From DASSBG01 sp964583865 (GTDB lineage Bacteria; Pseudomonadota; Gammaproteobacteria; Xanthomonadales; Rhodanobacteraceae), in NCBI GenBank assembly GCA_964583865.1, contig CAZOXZ010000020.1:1-24903 (forward strand): a stretch of 24,903 nt of DNA, read 5' to 3'. Positions within the stretch are counted from its first letter, which is position 1, and each line of letters begins with the position of its first letter. The notes beneath the pieces were generated by a model, which saw nothing but the letters and a program-made list of their open reading frames with translations, was not told the origin of the DNA and searched no databases. Both the position numbers and the translations under genes were made by a program. Below, piece after piece: positions 1 through 6,718 of this stretch.

Positions 1-44
1 ATTTCCAATGTTTTCTGACAAGTACCGTTCGACCTTGTGAATAA

Positions 45-350
45 TGCAGGCTAGGGCGGTTCAACCCGAACCTGTCGCTGCCATCGGGCGCCGGACGCGA
101 CGACCTGCGCCGGCTGCGCCGCGAAATGACCGCCGCCGAGACCAGCCATCTGGAAGCCTTCGTGCTGGTTTGTGTCGTGGCTCTGGTCGCCCTCGGCATG
201 GCGAAGTTCACCTTCGCCGGCACACTCCTGGTCGTCAACATTTTCATGAACCTGTACCCGGCACTGCTGCAACAACAGAACAAGCGGCGCCTGGATGCGG
301 TGATTATCCGGCTTGCAAGACGCCGCTCAGGTGGCCGTGCTGCTTGCTGA
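45..350 (+). pseudogene. C-terminal remnant of a CrtO-like membrane acyltransferase
   Basis: The reading frame from about 45 to 350 encodes a segment resembling the C-terminal part of glycosyl-4,4'-diaponeurosporenoate acyltransferase (CrtO)-like membrane proteins. It has a basic stretch ending RREMTAAETSHLEAF, two hydrophobic helices, then NLYPALLQQQNKRRL, which matches the family's closing LLQRYNRxRL-type motif. The N-terminal helices are missing: an in-frame TAA lies at 42-44, and the first ATG (126) falls inside the conserved region. A 74-residue product from 126 is possible but would lack most of the domain. Its last 24 bp overlap the convergent gene that ends at 327. I infer a decayed or truncated gene. 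The family assignment rests on motif resemblance only, and a start upstream of the window cannot explain the stop at 42. Confidence 0.45.
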
Positions 351-1133
351 TGCAGGTGCTTGCGACGCGGGCCGCTTGTCCACGGCGGTCACGTCCAGAG
401 TAACGCGGGTGGTGGTGTCGCCGTCGTCGCCGTAGCCGCCATTGGTCCGCTTGCTGACCATTGAGGTCATCACCAGACGATTGCCCACGTGTGCCAGCTC
501 CATCTCGGCCGACACCGTCACCGTGAACTTGATGAAGAACTTGCTGAACTTGAAGTGCCGGTACTGCCTGGCCGCCACCGGCATGCCCTTGTCGTCCAGC
601 CAGACTTTCAGGGTACCCTTGTACTCGTCCAGCGAATCCTCGTTGCTCAGTGGGCCGTGCGGAACATCAAACTGCAACAGCGTCGTCGGTTTGCCAGCGC
701 GCTTGACGTGCGCTTGGTCGGTCAGCGTGGCGTGGGCCAGTGACTCCCCCAACACCGGCGCATAGTCCACGCGCTCGGCCAGCCACTCGGCACCGTAGCT
801 TCCCAGCAAGTCCTGCACCGGTGTACTCGCGGATGCATCAGCGGCATGGGCCCGGCTCTCCGCAGCCACCTTGTGCATCAGGGCTGCCGGGTACGTGACC
901 CGCAAGCCGTCGCCATCGACTCGAAAGCCGTACTTCAGCTCGGCATGGGTCGTGGTCTTTTCATCGTCCCCGGTCGTGGCCGTGCGTTCGAGCTGCAGCG
1001 TCGCCTGCACCGGCCCGGAGCCGTCCAGTCCGGCCAACGTGGCCTTCAGGGCCGCCATGGCATCCGGCGCCGCCCGGCTCATGGGCGCCATCACCAGCAA
1101 CATTGCCAGCGCAATCCAGCTTCGTGTTCGCAT
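327..1133 (-). CDS. Secreted protein of unknown function with signal peptide
   Basis: This 268-residue protein starts at the ATG at 1133, where GAGG sits about 9 nt upstream. An in-frame ATG 14 codons further up would put a hydrophilic tail in front of the signal peptide and is less likely. Residues 1-22 (MRTRSWIALAMLLVMAPMSR) form a classical Sec signal peptide with probable cleavage after SRA, giving an exported, probably periplasmic protein. The mature part is hydrophilic with alternating beta-like stretches, including a segment where substrate- or lipid-binding families often show KGTLKVWLDDKGMPV-like strands. The C-terminus is Ala/Ser/Thr-rich and looks disordered. I recognise no catalytic motif and name no function. 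It is transcribed alone, convergent with the CrtO-like remnant and divergent from the Mn riboswitch unit. A weak -10 (TATGCT, 1162-1167, minus strand) lies upstream. Confidence 0.75.
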   Translation of the reverse strand: MRTRSWIALAMLLVMAPMSRAAPDAMAALKATLAGLDGSGPVQATLQLERTATTGDDEKTTTHAELKYGFRVDGDGLRVTYPAALMHKVAAESRAHAADASASTPVQDLLGSYGAEWLAERVDYAPVLGESLAHATLTDQAHVKRAGKPTTLLQFDVPHGPLSNEDSLDEYKGTLKVWLDDKGMPVAARQYRHFKFSKFFIKFTVTVSAEMELAHVGNRLVMTSMVSKRTNGGYGDDGDTTTRVTLDVTAVDKRPASQAPASASSTAT

Positions 1134-1223
1134 TGGTCGATCCTCGCCATGTGAGTCCACGAGCATACGGGACAATCAAGACGACTGCACAAACGCATCA
1201 CCGGACATCCGTGATTCGGCAGT

Positions 1224-1252
1224 TTGCGGGCGGGCCCCGCGGTCGCTATACT
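1224..1252 (+). promoter_or_regulatory. Sigma-70 promoter of the manganese riboswitch unit
   Basis: TTGCGG (1224-1229) and TATACT (1247-1252) are separated by exactly 17 bp. The predicted transcript start, around 1257-1260, coincides with the first base pairs of the riboswitch P1 stem. That independent agreement supports both calls. Confidence 0.6.
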
Positions 1253-1256
1253 CCCT

Positions 1257-1379
1257 GAACCCCTCGGGGAGTAGCCAGCCACGACGCGCACAATCGTCGC
1301 GGCGCTTGCGTCAACATACTTGGCCGGCAGGCCATGGCGCAGGCGGCATGCCTTGCATGTCCGGCAAGACCGCGGGTTC
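1257..1379 (+). promoter_or_regulatory. yybP-ykoY manganese riboswitch aptamer
   Basis: The conserved elements of the yybP-ykoY class appear in order. GGGGAGTAGC is at 1266-1275, GTCAACATACT at 1310-1320, and the L3-type GGCAAGACC at 1363-1371. GAACCC (1257-1262) pairs with GGGTTC (1374-1379) to close P1. This class binds Mn2+ at the interface of loops L1 and L3 and turns on Mn exporters. Here it directly precedes a GDT1/UPF0016 cation exporter, which is the expected target. I read the motifs by eye; a covariance-model score has not been computed. Confidence 0.88.
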
Positions 1380-1393
1380 GTGGGTGCCGGACT

Positions 1394-1438
1394 GGATCGG
1401 GCGGCGCACACGGGCCTGTGCGTCCATCATCCCGATCC
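1394..1438 (+). promoter_or_regulatory. Riboswitch expression platform: nested hairpin before the start site
   Basis: GGATCGGG (1394-1401) pairs with CCCGATCC (1431-1438). Inside it GCGCACA (1404-1410) pairs with TGTGCGT (1417-1423; one G-U). The structure ends two bases before the AAGG (1441-1444) that probably serves as ribosome binding site for the TTG start at 1454. It has no U-tract, so control is more likely at translation, or through an alternative fold with the aptamer, than by simple intrinsic termination. The mechanism is inferred. Confidence 0.5.
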
Positions 1439-1453
1439 CCAAGGCTCTTCCAC

Positions 1454-2011
1454 TTGAACGCATTCCTCATTGCCACCGCGCTGGTGGCCCTGGCCGAGAT
1501 CGGCGACAAGACCCAGTTGCTGTCGCTGGTGCTGGCGGCGCGTTACCGTCGTCCCTGGCCCATCTGCATCGGCATTCTCGTGGCCACGCTGGCCAACCAT
1601 GCCCTGGCCGGGCTTCTGGGCGACCTGGTGTCTGCATGGCTGTCGCCGGAAGTGCTGCATTGGGTGGTGGTGATCTCCCTGTTGGCCATGGCCGCCTGGG
1701 TGCTGGTGCCGGACAAGCTGGACGAGGGCGACAAGCCGCCGGCCAGCAATCACGGCGTGCTGATCGCCACCATGGCGGCCTTTTTCCTTGCCGAAATGGG
1801 CGACAAGACCCAGGTCGCGACCGTGCTTCTTGCTGCCCAATACGAACCCTTGTGGCAGGTGATCGCCGGCACCACAGCCGGCATGATGCTGGCCAATGCG
1901 CCGGTCGTCTGGCTGGGCGCACGCTTCGCCCATCGCCTGCCGTTGCGGGCCACGCGCATCGCAGCCGCCTGCCTGTTCCTGCTGTTGGCGGCCTGGATGG
2001 TATTGGCCTGA
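1454..2011 (+). CDS. GDT1/UPF0016 (TMEM165) family manganese exporter
   Basis: This 185-residue integral membrane protein has the family's duplicated three-helix architecture. Each half carries the signature E-x-G-D-K-T: AEIGDKTQ near residue 14 and AEMGDKTQ near residue 110. These acidic motifs form the cation path. Members include the bacterial Mn2+ exporters MneA (Vibrio) and MntX (Neisseria), and the yybP-ykoY Mn riboswitch upstream makes Mn2+ the likely substrate here, exported across the inner membrane. The frame is open upstream to 1334, but that part lies inside the riboswitch. The TTG at 1454, with AAGG 9 nt before it, gives the canonical N-terminus (NAFLIATALVALAEIGDKT). A TTG start is weak and suits a tightly controlled gene. 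The gene is monocistronic or weakly linked to the symporter downstream. Confidence 0.9.
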   Translation: MNAFLIATALVALAEIGDKTQLLSLVLAARYRRPWPICIGILVATLANHALAGLLGDLVSAWLSPEVLHWVVVISLLAMAAWVLVPDKLDEGDKPPASNHGVLIATMAAFFLAEMGDKTQVATVLLAAQYEPLWQVIAGTTAGMMLANAPVVWLGARFAHRLPLRATRIAAACLFLLLAAWMVLA

Positions 2012-2083
2012 AACGCCTTCACGGACGTGGTCTGTTGCGCCGGCACGGCCCGATAGCCTAATCTGCGCAAACCATCTGGCGGC

Positions 2084-2105
2084 GTGGTTGCCGGAGGGCA
2101 ACCAC
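2084..2105 (+). promoter_or_regulatory. Perfect 9-bp hairpin in the leader of the nucleoside symporter gene
   Basis: GTGGTTGCC (2084-2092) and GGCAACCAC (2097-2105) form a perfect 9-bp stem with a GGAG tetraloop, 25 bp before the symporter start. There is no following U-run, so it is not a simple terminator. It could affect mRNA stability or bind a regulator. Confidence 0.4.
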
Positions 2106-2130
2106 AAATCTGCAGCGAGGGGAGACGCCA

Positions 2131-3408
2131 ATGAACCTGAAAATCCGCCTGATCGTGATGAGCTTCCTGCAGTACTACATCTGGGGAGCCTGGCTTCTGA
2201 CCATCGGCAGCTGGTGGTTCCATACCCAGCACTGGTCCGGCACCAGCTTCGGCGTGATCTTCTCCACCATGGGCATTGCTTCGCTGTTCATGCCTTCCAT
2301 CGCCGGCATCATCGCCGACAAGTGGATCCGGGCCGAACGTCTGTACGGCGTGCTGCAACTGCTGGGCGGGGCCATGCTGTTTTTGGTACCCATGATGCCC
2401 ACGCCCGAAGCGGTTTTCTGGGTGATGATGGTGAACATGATTTTCTACATGCCCACCATCGCGCTGTCCAACTCGGTTGCATACAACGCGCTGAAACAGG
2501 AAGGCCAGGATGTGGTCAAGGCGTTTCCGCCCATCCGCGTGTGGGGCACGATCGGCTTCATCGTTGCCACCTGGACCACCAGCCTGATGGGCTTCGAGTC
2601 CTCGCCGGCGCAGTTTTACGTGGCCGCCGTGGCGGCAGTGATTCTGGGTGTGTACTCGTTCACGCTGCCGGCCTGCCTGCCGGGACTCGATGCCGAGCAC
2701 AGCCGCACCCTGGCCGACCGCATGGGCCTGACCGCCTTCGTGCTGTTCAAGAACAAGAACATGGCCGTGTTCCTGATCTTCGCCATGCTGCTGGGCGCGG
2801 CATTGCAGCTCACCAACGCCTACGGCGACGCCTTCCTCAAGGGCTTTGCCAAACTGCCCGAGTTTGCCGACATGTTCACCGTCAAGCACTCGGCCATCAT
2901 CATTTCCATCTCGCAGATTTCCGAGGTCTGCTTCATCCTGACCATCCCGTACTTCCTGAAACGCTTCGGCATCAAGATCGTCATGGTGATGTCGATGGTG
3001 GCCTGGGTGCTGCGCTTCGGCCTGTTCGCTTTCGGCGACCCCGACCCGATGGGCGGGCTGTGGATGATCATCCTGTCGTGCATCGTCTACGGCATGGCCT
3101 TCGACTTCTTCAACATTTCCGGCTCGCTGTTCATCGAGGAAACGGCCGACCCGCGCGTCCGTTCCAGCGCCCAGGGGCTTTTCATGCTGATGACCAACGG
3201 CGTCGGTGCTGTCGGCGGCAGCCTCATTGCTGGCTGGGCCATTGACCGCTTCTTCACCGACCACAGCTGCAATGCCGTCACCGACATCTGCATGGACTGG
3301 CAGGGCATCTGGCTGGCCTTTGCCGCCTACTCGCTGTTGATGGTGGTGTTCTTCATCCCGCTGTTCCACTACAAGCACGTGCGCGAGCCGGCTGCGACCG
3401 GCAGCTGA
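2131..3408 (+). CDS. nupG: Nucleoside:H+ symporter, NupG-type MFS permease
   Basis: This 425-residue inner-membrane protein has about twelve hydrophobic helices in two six-helix halves joined by a hydrophilic loop (around residues 190-210). It resembles the nucleoside:H+ symporter (NupG/XapB) branch of the major facilitator superfamily. Supporting segments are QYYIWGAWLLTIG near the N-terminus, FPPIRVWGTIGFI near residue 135 and RSSAQGLFMLMTNGVGAVGG in the second half. It would import ribo- and deoxyribonucleosides with protons. The start at 2131 has a strong purine-rich site (GAGGGGAG) upstream. The gene is followed after 3 bp by a ribokinase, so the two form an operon for nucleoside-derived ribose. 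No nucleoside hydrolase or phosphorylase lies in the window, so the step that frees ribose must be encoded elsewhere. Exact substrate range is not readable. Confidence 0.88.
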   Translation: MNLKIRLIVMSFLQYYIWGAWLLTIGSWWFHTQHWSGTSFGVIFSTMGIASLFMPSIAGIIADKWIRAERLYGVLQLLGGAMLFLVPMMPTPEAVFWVMMVNMIFYMPTIALSNSVAYNALKQEGQDVVKAFPPIRVWGTIGFIVATWTTSLMGFESSPAQFYVAAVAAVILGVYSFTLPACLPGLDAEHSRTLADRMGLTAFVLFKNKNMAVFLIFAMLLGAALQLTNAYGDAFLKGFAKLPEFADMFTVKHSAIIISISQISEVCFILTIPYFLKRFGIKIVMVMSMVAWVLRFGLFAFGDPDPMGGLWMIILSCIVYGMAFDFFNISGSLFIEETADPRVRSSAQGLFMLMTNGVGAVGGSLIAGWAIDRFFTDHSCNAVTDICMDWQGIWLAFAAYSLLMVVFFIPLFHYKHVREPAATGS

Positions 3409-3411
3409 GCC

Positions 3412-4386
3412 ATGTCGGCACGGGTGCTCGTGGTCGGCAGCTACAACCAGGACCACATCTGGAACCTCACGGACTTCCCGGCCAGCGGCGAGACTGTCCT
3501 CGGCGAGGACTTCGCCAGCGGCGCCGGCGGCAAGGGTTTCAACCAGGCCGTGGCAGCCGCCAGACAGGGCGCCGAGACCTGCTTCATCGGCGCCTGCGGC
3601 AACGATGCCACCGGCGAGCTGGCGCAAGCCAATGCACGCGAAGCCGGCATCACGGCCCACTGGCAAGTCATCGACGACGAGGCCACGGGCACGGCGGCGA
3701 TCCTGGTCGAGGCCGGTGGCCACAACCGCATCATCGTCGCGCCGGGCGCCAATGCGCGCTTGTCCGCCGACTTCATCGCGGCCCAGGACTCGGCATTCAC
3801 GCCCGACAGCGTGCTGTTGCTGCAGCTCGAGACCAACCATGCCGCCGTACGCAGGGCACTTGACCTGGCCGCACGCCACGGGACGCGGACCATCCTCAAC
3901 CCGGCGCCTTTCGATGCCACGCTGGCTGCCGAGACATTGGCACGCTGCGACATGCTGACGCCCAACGAGAACGAGTTTGCCCAGCTGATGCGACAGCACG
4001 CCAACACATCACTGGAAGCCGGCGACATCGCAGCCATGGCCGACGCCGAGCTGGCCACGCTGTGCCGGCGCCTGCCAGTGGCCAGCATCGTCATCACCCT
4101 TGGTGCGCATGGCTGCTTCGTGGCCCACGGCGATGCCTCGCGCTTCCGCGACGAAGCCGCCTGCTACCGCCTGTCCGCCGAACAAGTCGATGCCATCGAC
4201 ACCACCGGCGCCGGCGACGCCTTCAATGGTGCCCTGGCCGCGGCCCTGGTGCGCCAGCCCGACGCCATGTTGGCAAGCTGCGTGCGCCAGGCGGGCCGTG
4301 CCGCAGCCCTGTCCACCGAACGCCGCGGCGCGGCCGCGTCCATGGCAAGCCTGGACGAAACCAACGCCCGCTTCGGCGACATCTGA
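3412..4386 (+). CDS. rbsK: Ribokinase (PfkB family)
   Basis: This 324-residue cytoplasmic sugar kinase phosphorylates D-ribose to ribose 5-phosphate with ATP. The PfkB fold is shown by the N-terminal strand VLVVGSYNQD, the first signature GAGGKGFNQA (about residues 37-46) and the second signature DTTGAGDAFNGA (about 263-274), whose GAGD Asp is the catalytic base. NPAP and TPNENE in the middle are typical ribokinase segments. The start codon comes 3 bp after the symporter stop, indicating translational coupling. The product, ribose 5-phosphate, is the substrate of RpiA, encoded at 14.7 kb. Length is slightly above the usual ~305-310 residues, with extra loops around residues 195-215. Another PfkB specificity cannot be fully excluded, but the transporter partner favours ribose. 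Confidence 0.85.
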   Translation: MSARVLVVGSYNQDHIWNLTDFPASGETVLGEDFASGAGGKGFNQAVAAARQGAETCFIGACGNDATGELAQANAREAGITAHWQVIDDEATGTAAILVEAGGHNRIIVAPGANARLSADFIAAQDSAFTPDSVLLLQLETNHAAVRRALDLAARHGTRTILNPAPFDATLAAETLARCDMLTPNENEFAQLMRQHANTSLEAGDIAAMADAELATLCRRLPVASIVITLGAHGCFVAHGDASRFRDEAACYRLSAEQVDAIDTTGAGDAFNGALAAALVRQPDAMLASCVRQAGRAAALSTERRGAAASMASLDETNARFGDI

Positions 4387-4393
4387 AAGCGTT

Positions 4394-4418
4394 GCGGTCG
4401 CGGCACTGTTGCGGCCGC
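4394..4418. terminator. Hairpin between convergent rbsK and dsbG, no U-tract
   Basis: GCGGTCGC (4394-4401) can pair with GCGGCCGC (4411-4418), 8 bp with one G-U and a 9-nt loop. It lies in the 39-bp gap between convergent genes, where a terminator is expected, but neither strand has a T-run. It may mark a weak or factor-dependent end. Confidence 0.3.
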
Positions 4419-4425
4419 CGGCCCC

Positions 4426-5199
4426 TTACTTGCCGAGAATGATCTGCCGCATCAATTCCGGCGTCTGCGGCATGCCGGCATGCACGCGAAGCTTGCCCGC
4501 GGCGTCGCGATAGACGACGCCCGGCGTGCCGAACAGGCCGAGGCTTTGCATCAACACGGCGTTGGCATCCAGCTTCTTGCGGATGGTCTCCGGCACGGGG
4601 CCGTTGGCCGGGTACGGGCTGTGCCCGAAGTTGGCCTGGTGTTCCCGGAATGCCAGCTCCGGGTCGTTCGCCGTGAGAATGGCGGCCGCACGCGGCGCGC
4701 TCTTGGTGGGCGAGATGACAGCCACCATGACATTGCGGACCTGGGTCTTGCCGCCCTTCAGCAGCGGCTGTGCCTCCTTCCAGATCTTGTGACAATACGG
4801 GCACTCGGTATCCATGAAGACGTACACGATGCGATCCGGGTCGCTGGCGCCTTCGGCAATCCAGGTGGCGTCGGCCAGTTTCTGCCAATCCCCGGCCTGC
4901 AGCACCGGCGCGGACGCTTCGCGGAACGGCGCCATGGTCAGGTTGTTGCCCATGGAGTCGAACAGGGAGCCGACCAGCACGTGTTCGCCGTCGGGCAGCA
5001 GGTAAATCGGCATCTTCGTGCCCTGCACCACGCCCACATAGCCCTTGAAGCCATCCGGGGCCGGCATGGTGTTGTCGATGTCGACGCCAGTCGTCATCAA
5101 GGCCTGGATCGGCAGCGGCAAGTCGCTGGACTCGGGGCCGGCAGCCACGGCTGCGCCGGCAAACAACATGGCCACCAAGGCCAGCAGGAAACGATTCAT
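4426..5199 (-). CDS. dsbG: Thiol:disulfide interchange protein DsbG-like
   Basis: This 257-residue periplasmic thioredoxin-fold protein has a Sec signal peptide (residues 1-19, cleavage after AVA-A). An N-terminal cystatin-like dimerisation region (about 25-100) is followed by the catalytic domain with Cys133-Pro-Tyr-Cys136 (TECPYCHKIW). The cis-proline loop near the C-terminus reads FGTPGVVY. DsbC/DsbG proteins isomerise wrong disulfides or reduce sulfenylated cysteines and must be kept reduced by a membrane reductase. The CPYC active site and overall length match DsbC/DsbG; the lack of further cysteines and the YLLPDG-type N-domain favour DsbG. The start overlaps the stop of the upstream Lgt-like/TlpA gene by 4 bp (ATGA), so the two are co-translated, which suggests that the fused TlpA domain is its electron donor. 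Confidence 0.85.
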   Translation of the reverse strand: MNRFLLALVAMLFAGAAVAAGPESSDLPLPIQALMTTGVDIDNTMPAPDGFKGYVGVVQGTKMPIYLLPDGEHVLVGSLFDSMGNNLTMAPFREASAPVLQAGDWQKLADATWIAEGASDPDRIVYVFMDTECPYCHKIWKEAQPLLKGGKTQVRNVMVAVISPTKSAPRAAAILTANDPELAFREHQANFGHSPYPANGPVPETIRKKLDANAVLMQSLGLFGTPGVVYRDAAGKLRVHAGMPQTPELMRQIILGK

Positions 5200-6026
5200 G
5201 GGGACACTCCATCCGTTGTTGCGGAAAGACGCGCAAGCTTGCTGTCCAGCATGGCCTGCGTCAGGGCGCCGACATGGCGATCGACCAGATGGCCGTCAGC
5301 GGTGAGGAAAAGGGTCACGGGATAGCCGCGCACGTGGTAATGCATGGCCAGTTTGCCGGTGGTATCGAGCAGCACGTTCCCGGGATCGAGCTTGCCGGCA
5401 ACGAGGTATTGTCTCACATCGCCGGCACTCTCGCCCTGATCGGCAAAGATGAAGTGCAGGTCGGGCCGGGCGGCCTGTGCGGCCACCAGCACCGGCATTT
5501 CCCGCCGGCAAGGCCCGCACCAGGTCGCCCACAGGTTCAGCACCATGGGCTTGCCGCGGAAGGACCGCAGCGGCACGGCGCCGTGGTCCAGGCTGTCCAG
5601 AACGATGTCGGGCATGGGTGGATTGGCGGCCTGTTGCAGACGGATGCCTGCGCCCAGCACCAGACCCCACACCGCCAGGCCCGTGACGACCGCGAGCGGC
5701 AAGGGGATTCGCCAGGCGCGCCGTCGCCAGGCCAGCAGCGCGACTCCCAGAAGCAACACCACCAATCCGACCCAGAGGCTGAAGCCGCCGTCGCGAATAT
5801 CGAAGATATCCAGCGGATGGGCGCTGTAGCTGCTCCAGTTGGACACCACGAAGCCCAGCCGTGCCGCCAGCAGCACGGTCAGGGCCAGGCACCACACAGC
5901 CGTGTCGACGCCGGCGTGGCCGCGCTTTTCCAGAAAACCCGAGGTCGTGCTGGCCGCGATGATGCCCAGGAACAACGCCACCACCGCCAGCGACAGCATG
6001 AACGGGCCGAGCGTCACCGTCTGCAT
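5196..6026 (-). CDS. Lgt-like membrane domain fused to a TlpA thioredoxin
   Basis: This 276-residue fusion has an N-terminal part (about 1-130) with four hydrophobic helices and the look of a shortened prolipoprotein diacylglyceryl transferase. ARLGFVVSNWSSYSAHPLDI parallels the Lgt segment before its active loop. Where Lgt has the essential HGGL, this protein reads GGFSLWVGL, so the catalytic His is gone and lipid transfer is unlikely. The C-terminal part (about 137-270) is a TlpA/ResA-like periplasmic thioredoxin with Cys170-Gly-Pro-Cys173 in LWATWCGPCRREMP and a cis-Pro in RGYPVTLFL. The likely role is a membrane-anchored thiol reductase. It shares a 4-bp overlap with dsbG, its probable partner. 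Start at 6026 gives the first helix; the ribosome site is weak and an ATG at residue 10 is a poorer alternative. It lies 59 bp after coaE on the same strand. Confidence 0.8.
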   Translation of the reverse strand: MQTVTLGPFMLSLAVVALFLGIIAASTTSGFLEKRGHAGVDTAVWCLALTVLLAARLGFVVSNWSSYSAHPLDIFDIRDGGFSLWVGLVVLLLGVALLAWRRRAWRIPLPLAVVTGLAVWGLVLGAGIRLQQAANPPMPDIVLDSLDHGAVPLRSFRGKPMVLNLWATWCGPCRREMPVLVAAQAARPDLHFIFADQGESAGDVRQYLVAGKLDPGNVLLDTTGKLAMHYHVRGYPVTLFLTADGHLVDRHVGALTQAMLDSKLARLSATTDGVSP

Positions 6027-6085
6027 GGCACGCCGTCACTTGTTGTCACCGTTGTACCTTCAATTACCGGCTTGTGGACCGATCA

Positions 6086-6718
6086 CTATAGCGCGGTGCC
6101 ACCGGCCCTGCTGGCCGCCTCGTAACGCCGCGCCAGGCGTGCCACCTGCGCCGGCAAGGCCTCGGGTGGGCCGCTGTTTTCGATGACGTCGTCCGCCAGG
6201 GCGCGGCGCCGGGCACGGCTGGCCTGGGCTTGCAGCATCTTGCGGGCCAGCGCATCGTCGATGCCGTCGCGCGCGACCAGACGCTGCAGCTGCAGCAACT
6301 CGGGCACGTCCACCAGCAGCACGCGATCGACCCAGTCCCAGGCCGCCCAGGTCTCGGCCAGCAACGGGATGACCAGCAGCACCCAGGGCGCGGACGCGGC
6401 TTCGACCTGCTGACGCAGGCGCGCACGCACGCGCGGGTGCACGATGGCCTCCAGCCGGGCGCGCGCATCAGGATCGGCAAAAACGATACGACGCAACGCG
6501 GCGCGATCCAGCGTGCCGGCCTTGTCCAGCAAGCCTTCACCGAAGGCCGCAATCACCTCGTTCAGGCCATCGCTGTCGGGTGCCACCACCTCGCGCGCGG
6601 CCACATCGGCATCGAACACGGGCACGCCAAGAGCCTCGAAATGCTCTGCCACGGTGCTCTTGCCGCTGGCAATGCCGCCGGTCAGGGCCACGACAAAGGG
6701 CCGCTCGTCGATGCTCAT
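6086..6718 (-). CDS. coaE: Dephospho-CoA kinase
   Basis: This 210-residue cytoplasmic enzyme catalyses the last step of coenzyme A synthesis, ATP-dependent phosphorylation of the 3'-hydroxyl of dephospho-CoA. The P-loop GGIASGKST is at residues 14-22. The substrate-binding segment VFDADVAAREV (about 34-44) and the LID-side IVHPRVRARL follow, then IPLLAE and DRVLLVDVPE, all typical of CoaE. Length is normal (E. coli 206). The start overlaps the pepP stop by 4 bp (ATGA), so it is translated from a ygfB-pepP-coaE message. In many gammaproteobacteria coaE sits by the type IV pilus genes pilD/pilC instead, so this neighbourhood is a local arrangement. Confidence 0.93.
   Translation of the reverse strand: MSIDERPFVVALTGGIASGKSTVAEHFEALGVPVFDADVAAREVVAPDSDGLNEVIAAFGEGLLDKAGTLDRAALRRIVFADPDARARLEAIVHPRVRARLRQQVEAASAPWVLLVIPLLAETWAAWDWVDRVLLVDVPELLQLQRLVARDGIDDALARKMLQAQASRARRRALADDVIENSGPPEALPAQVARLARRYEAASRAGGTAL

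Noticed and set aside
44..403. Arg/Pro-rich 119-codon frame at the window start
   Set aside because: It is an out-of-frame shadow of the CrtO-like fragment with no recognisable domain.
2035..2066. Sigma-70 promoter for nupG (TTGCGC and CTAATC/TAATCT)
   Set aside because: The -10 is poor and the spacing choice arbitrary; not strong enough to list.
1750..3999. Long minus-strand open frame of 749 codons antisense to the exporter, symporter and ribokinase genes
   Set aside because: Composition is His/Gly/Arg-rich low complexity, as expected from a GC-rich antisense frame, while the plus strand encodes three clear protein families.
5196..6026. Functional prolipoprotein diacylglyceryl transferase
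   Set aside because: The essential His-Gly-Gly motif is missing and the membrane part is too short; the intact active site is the C-terminal WCGPC.
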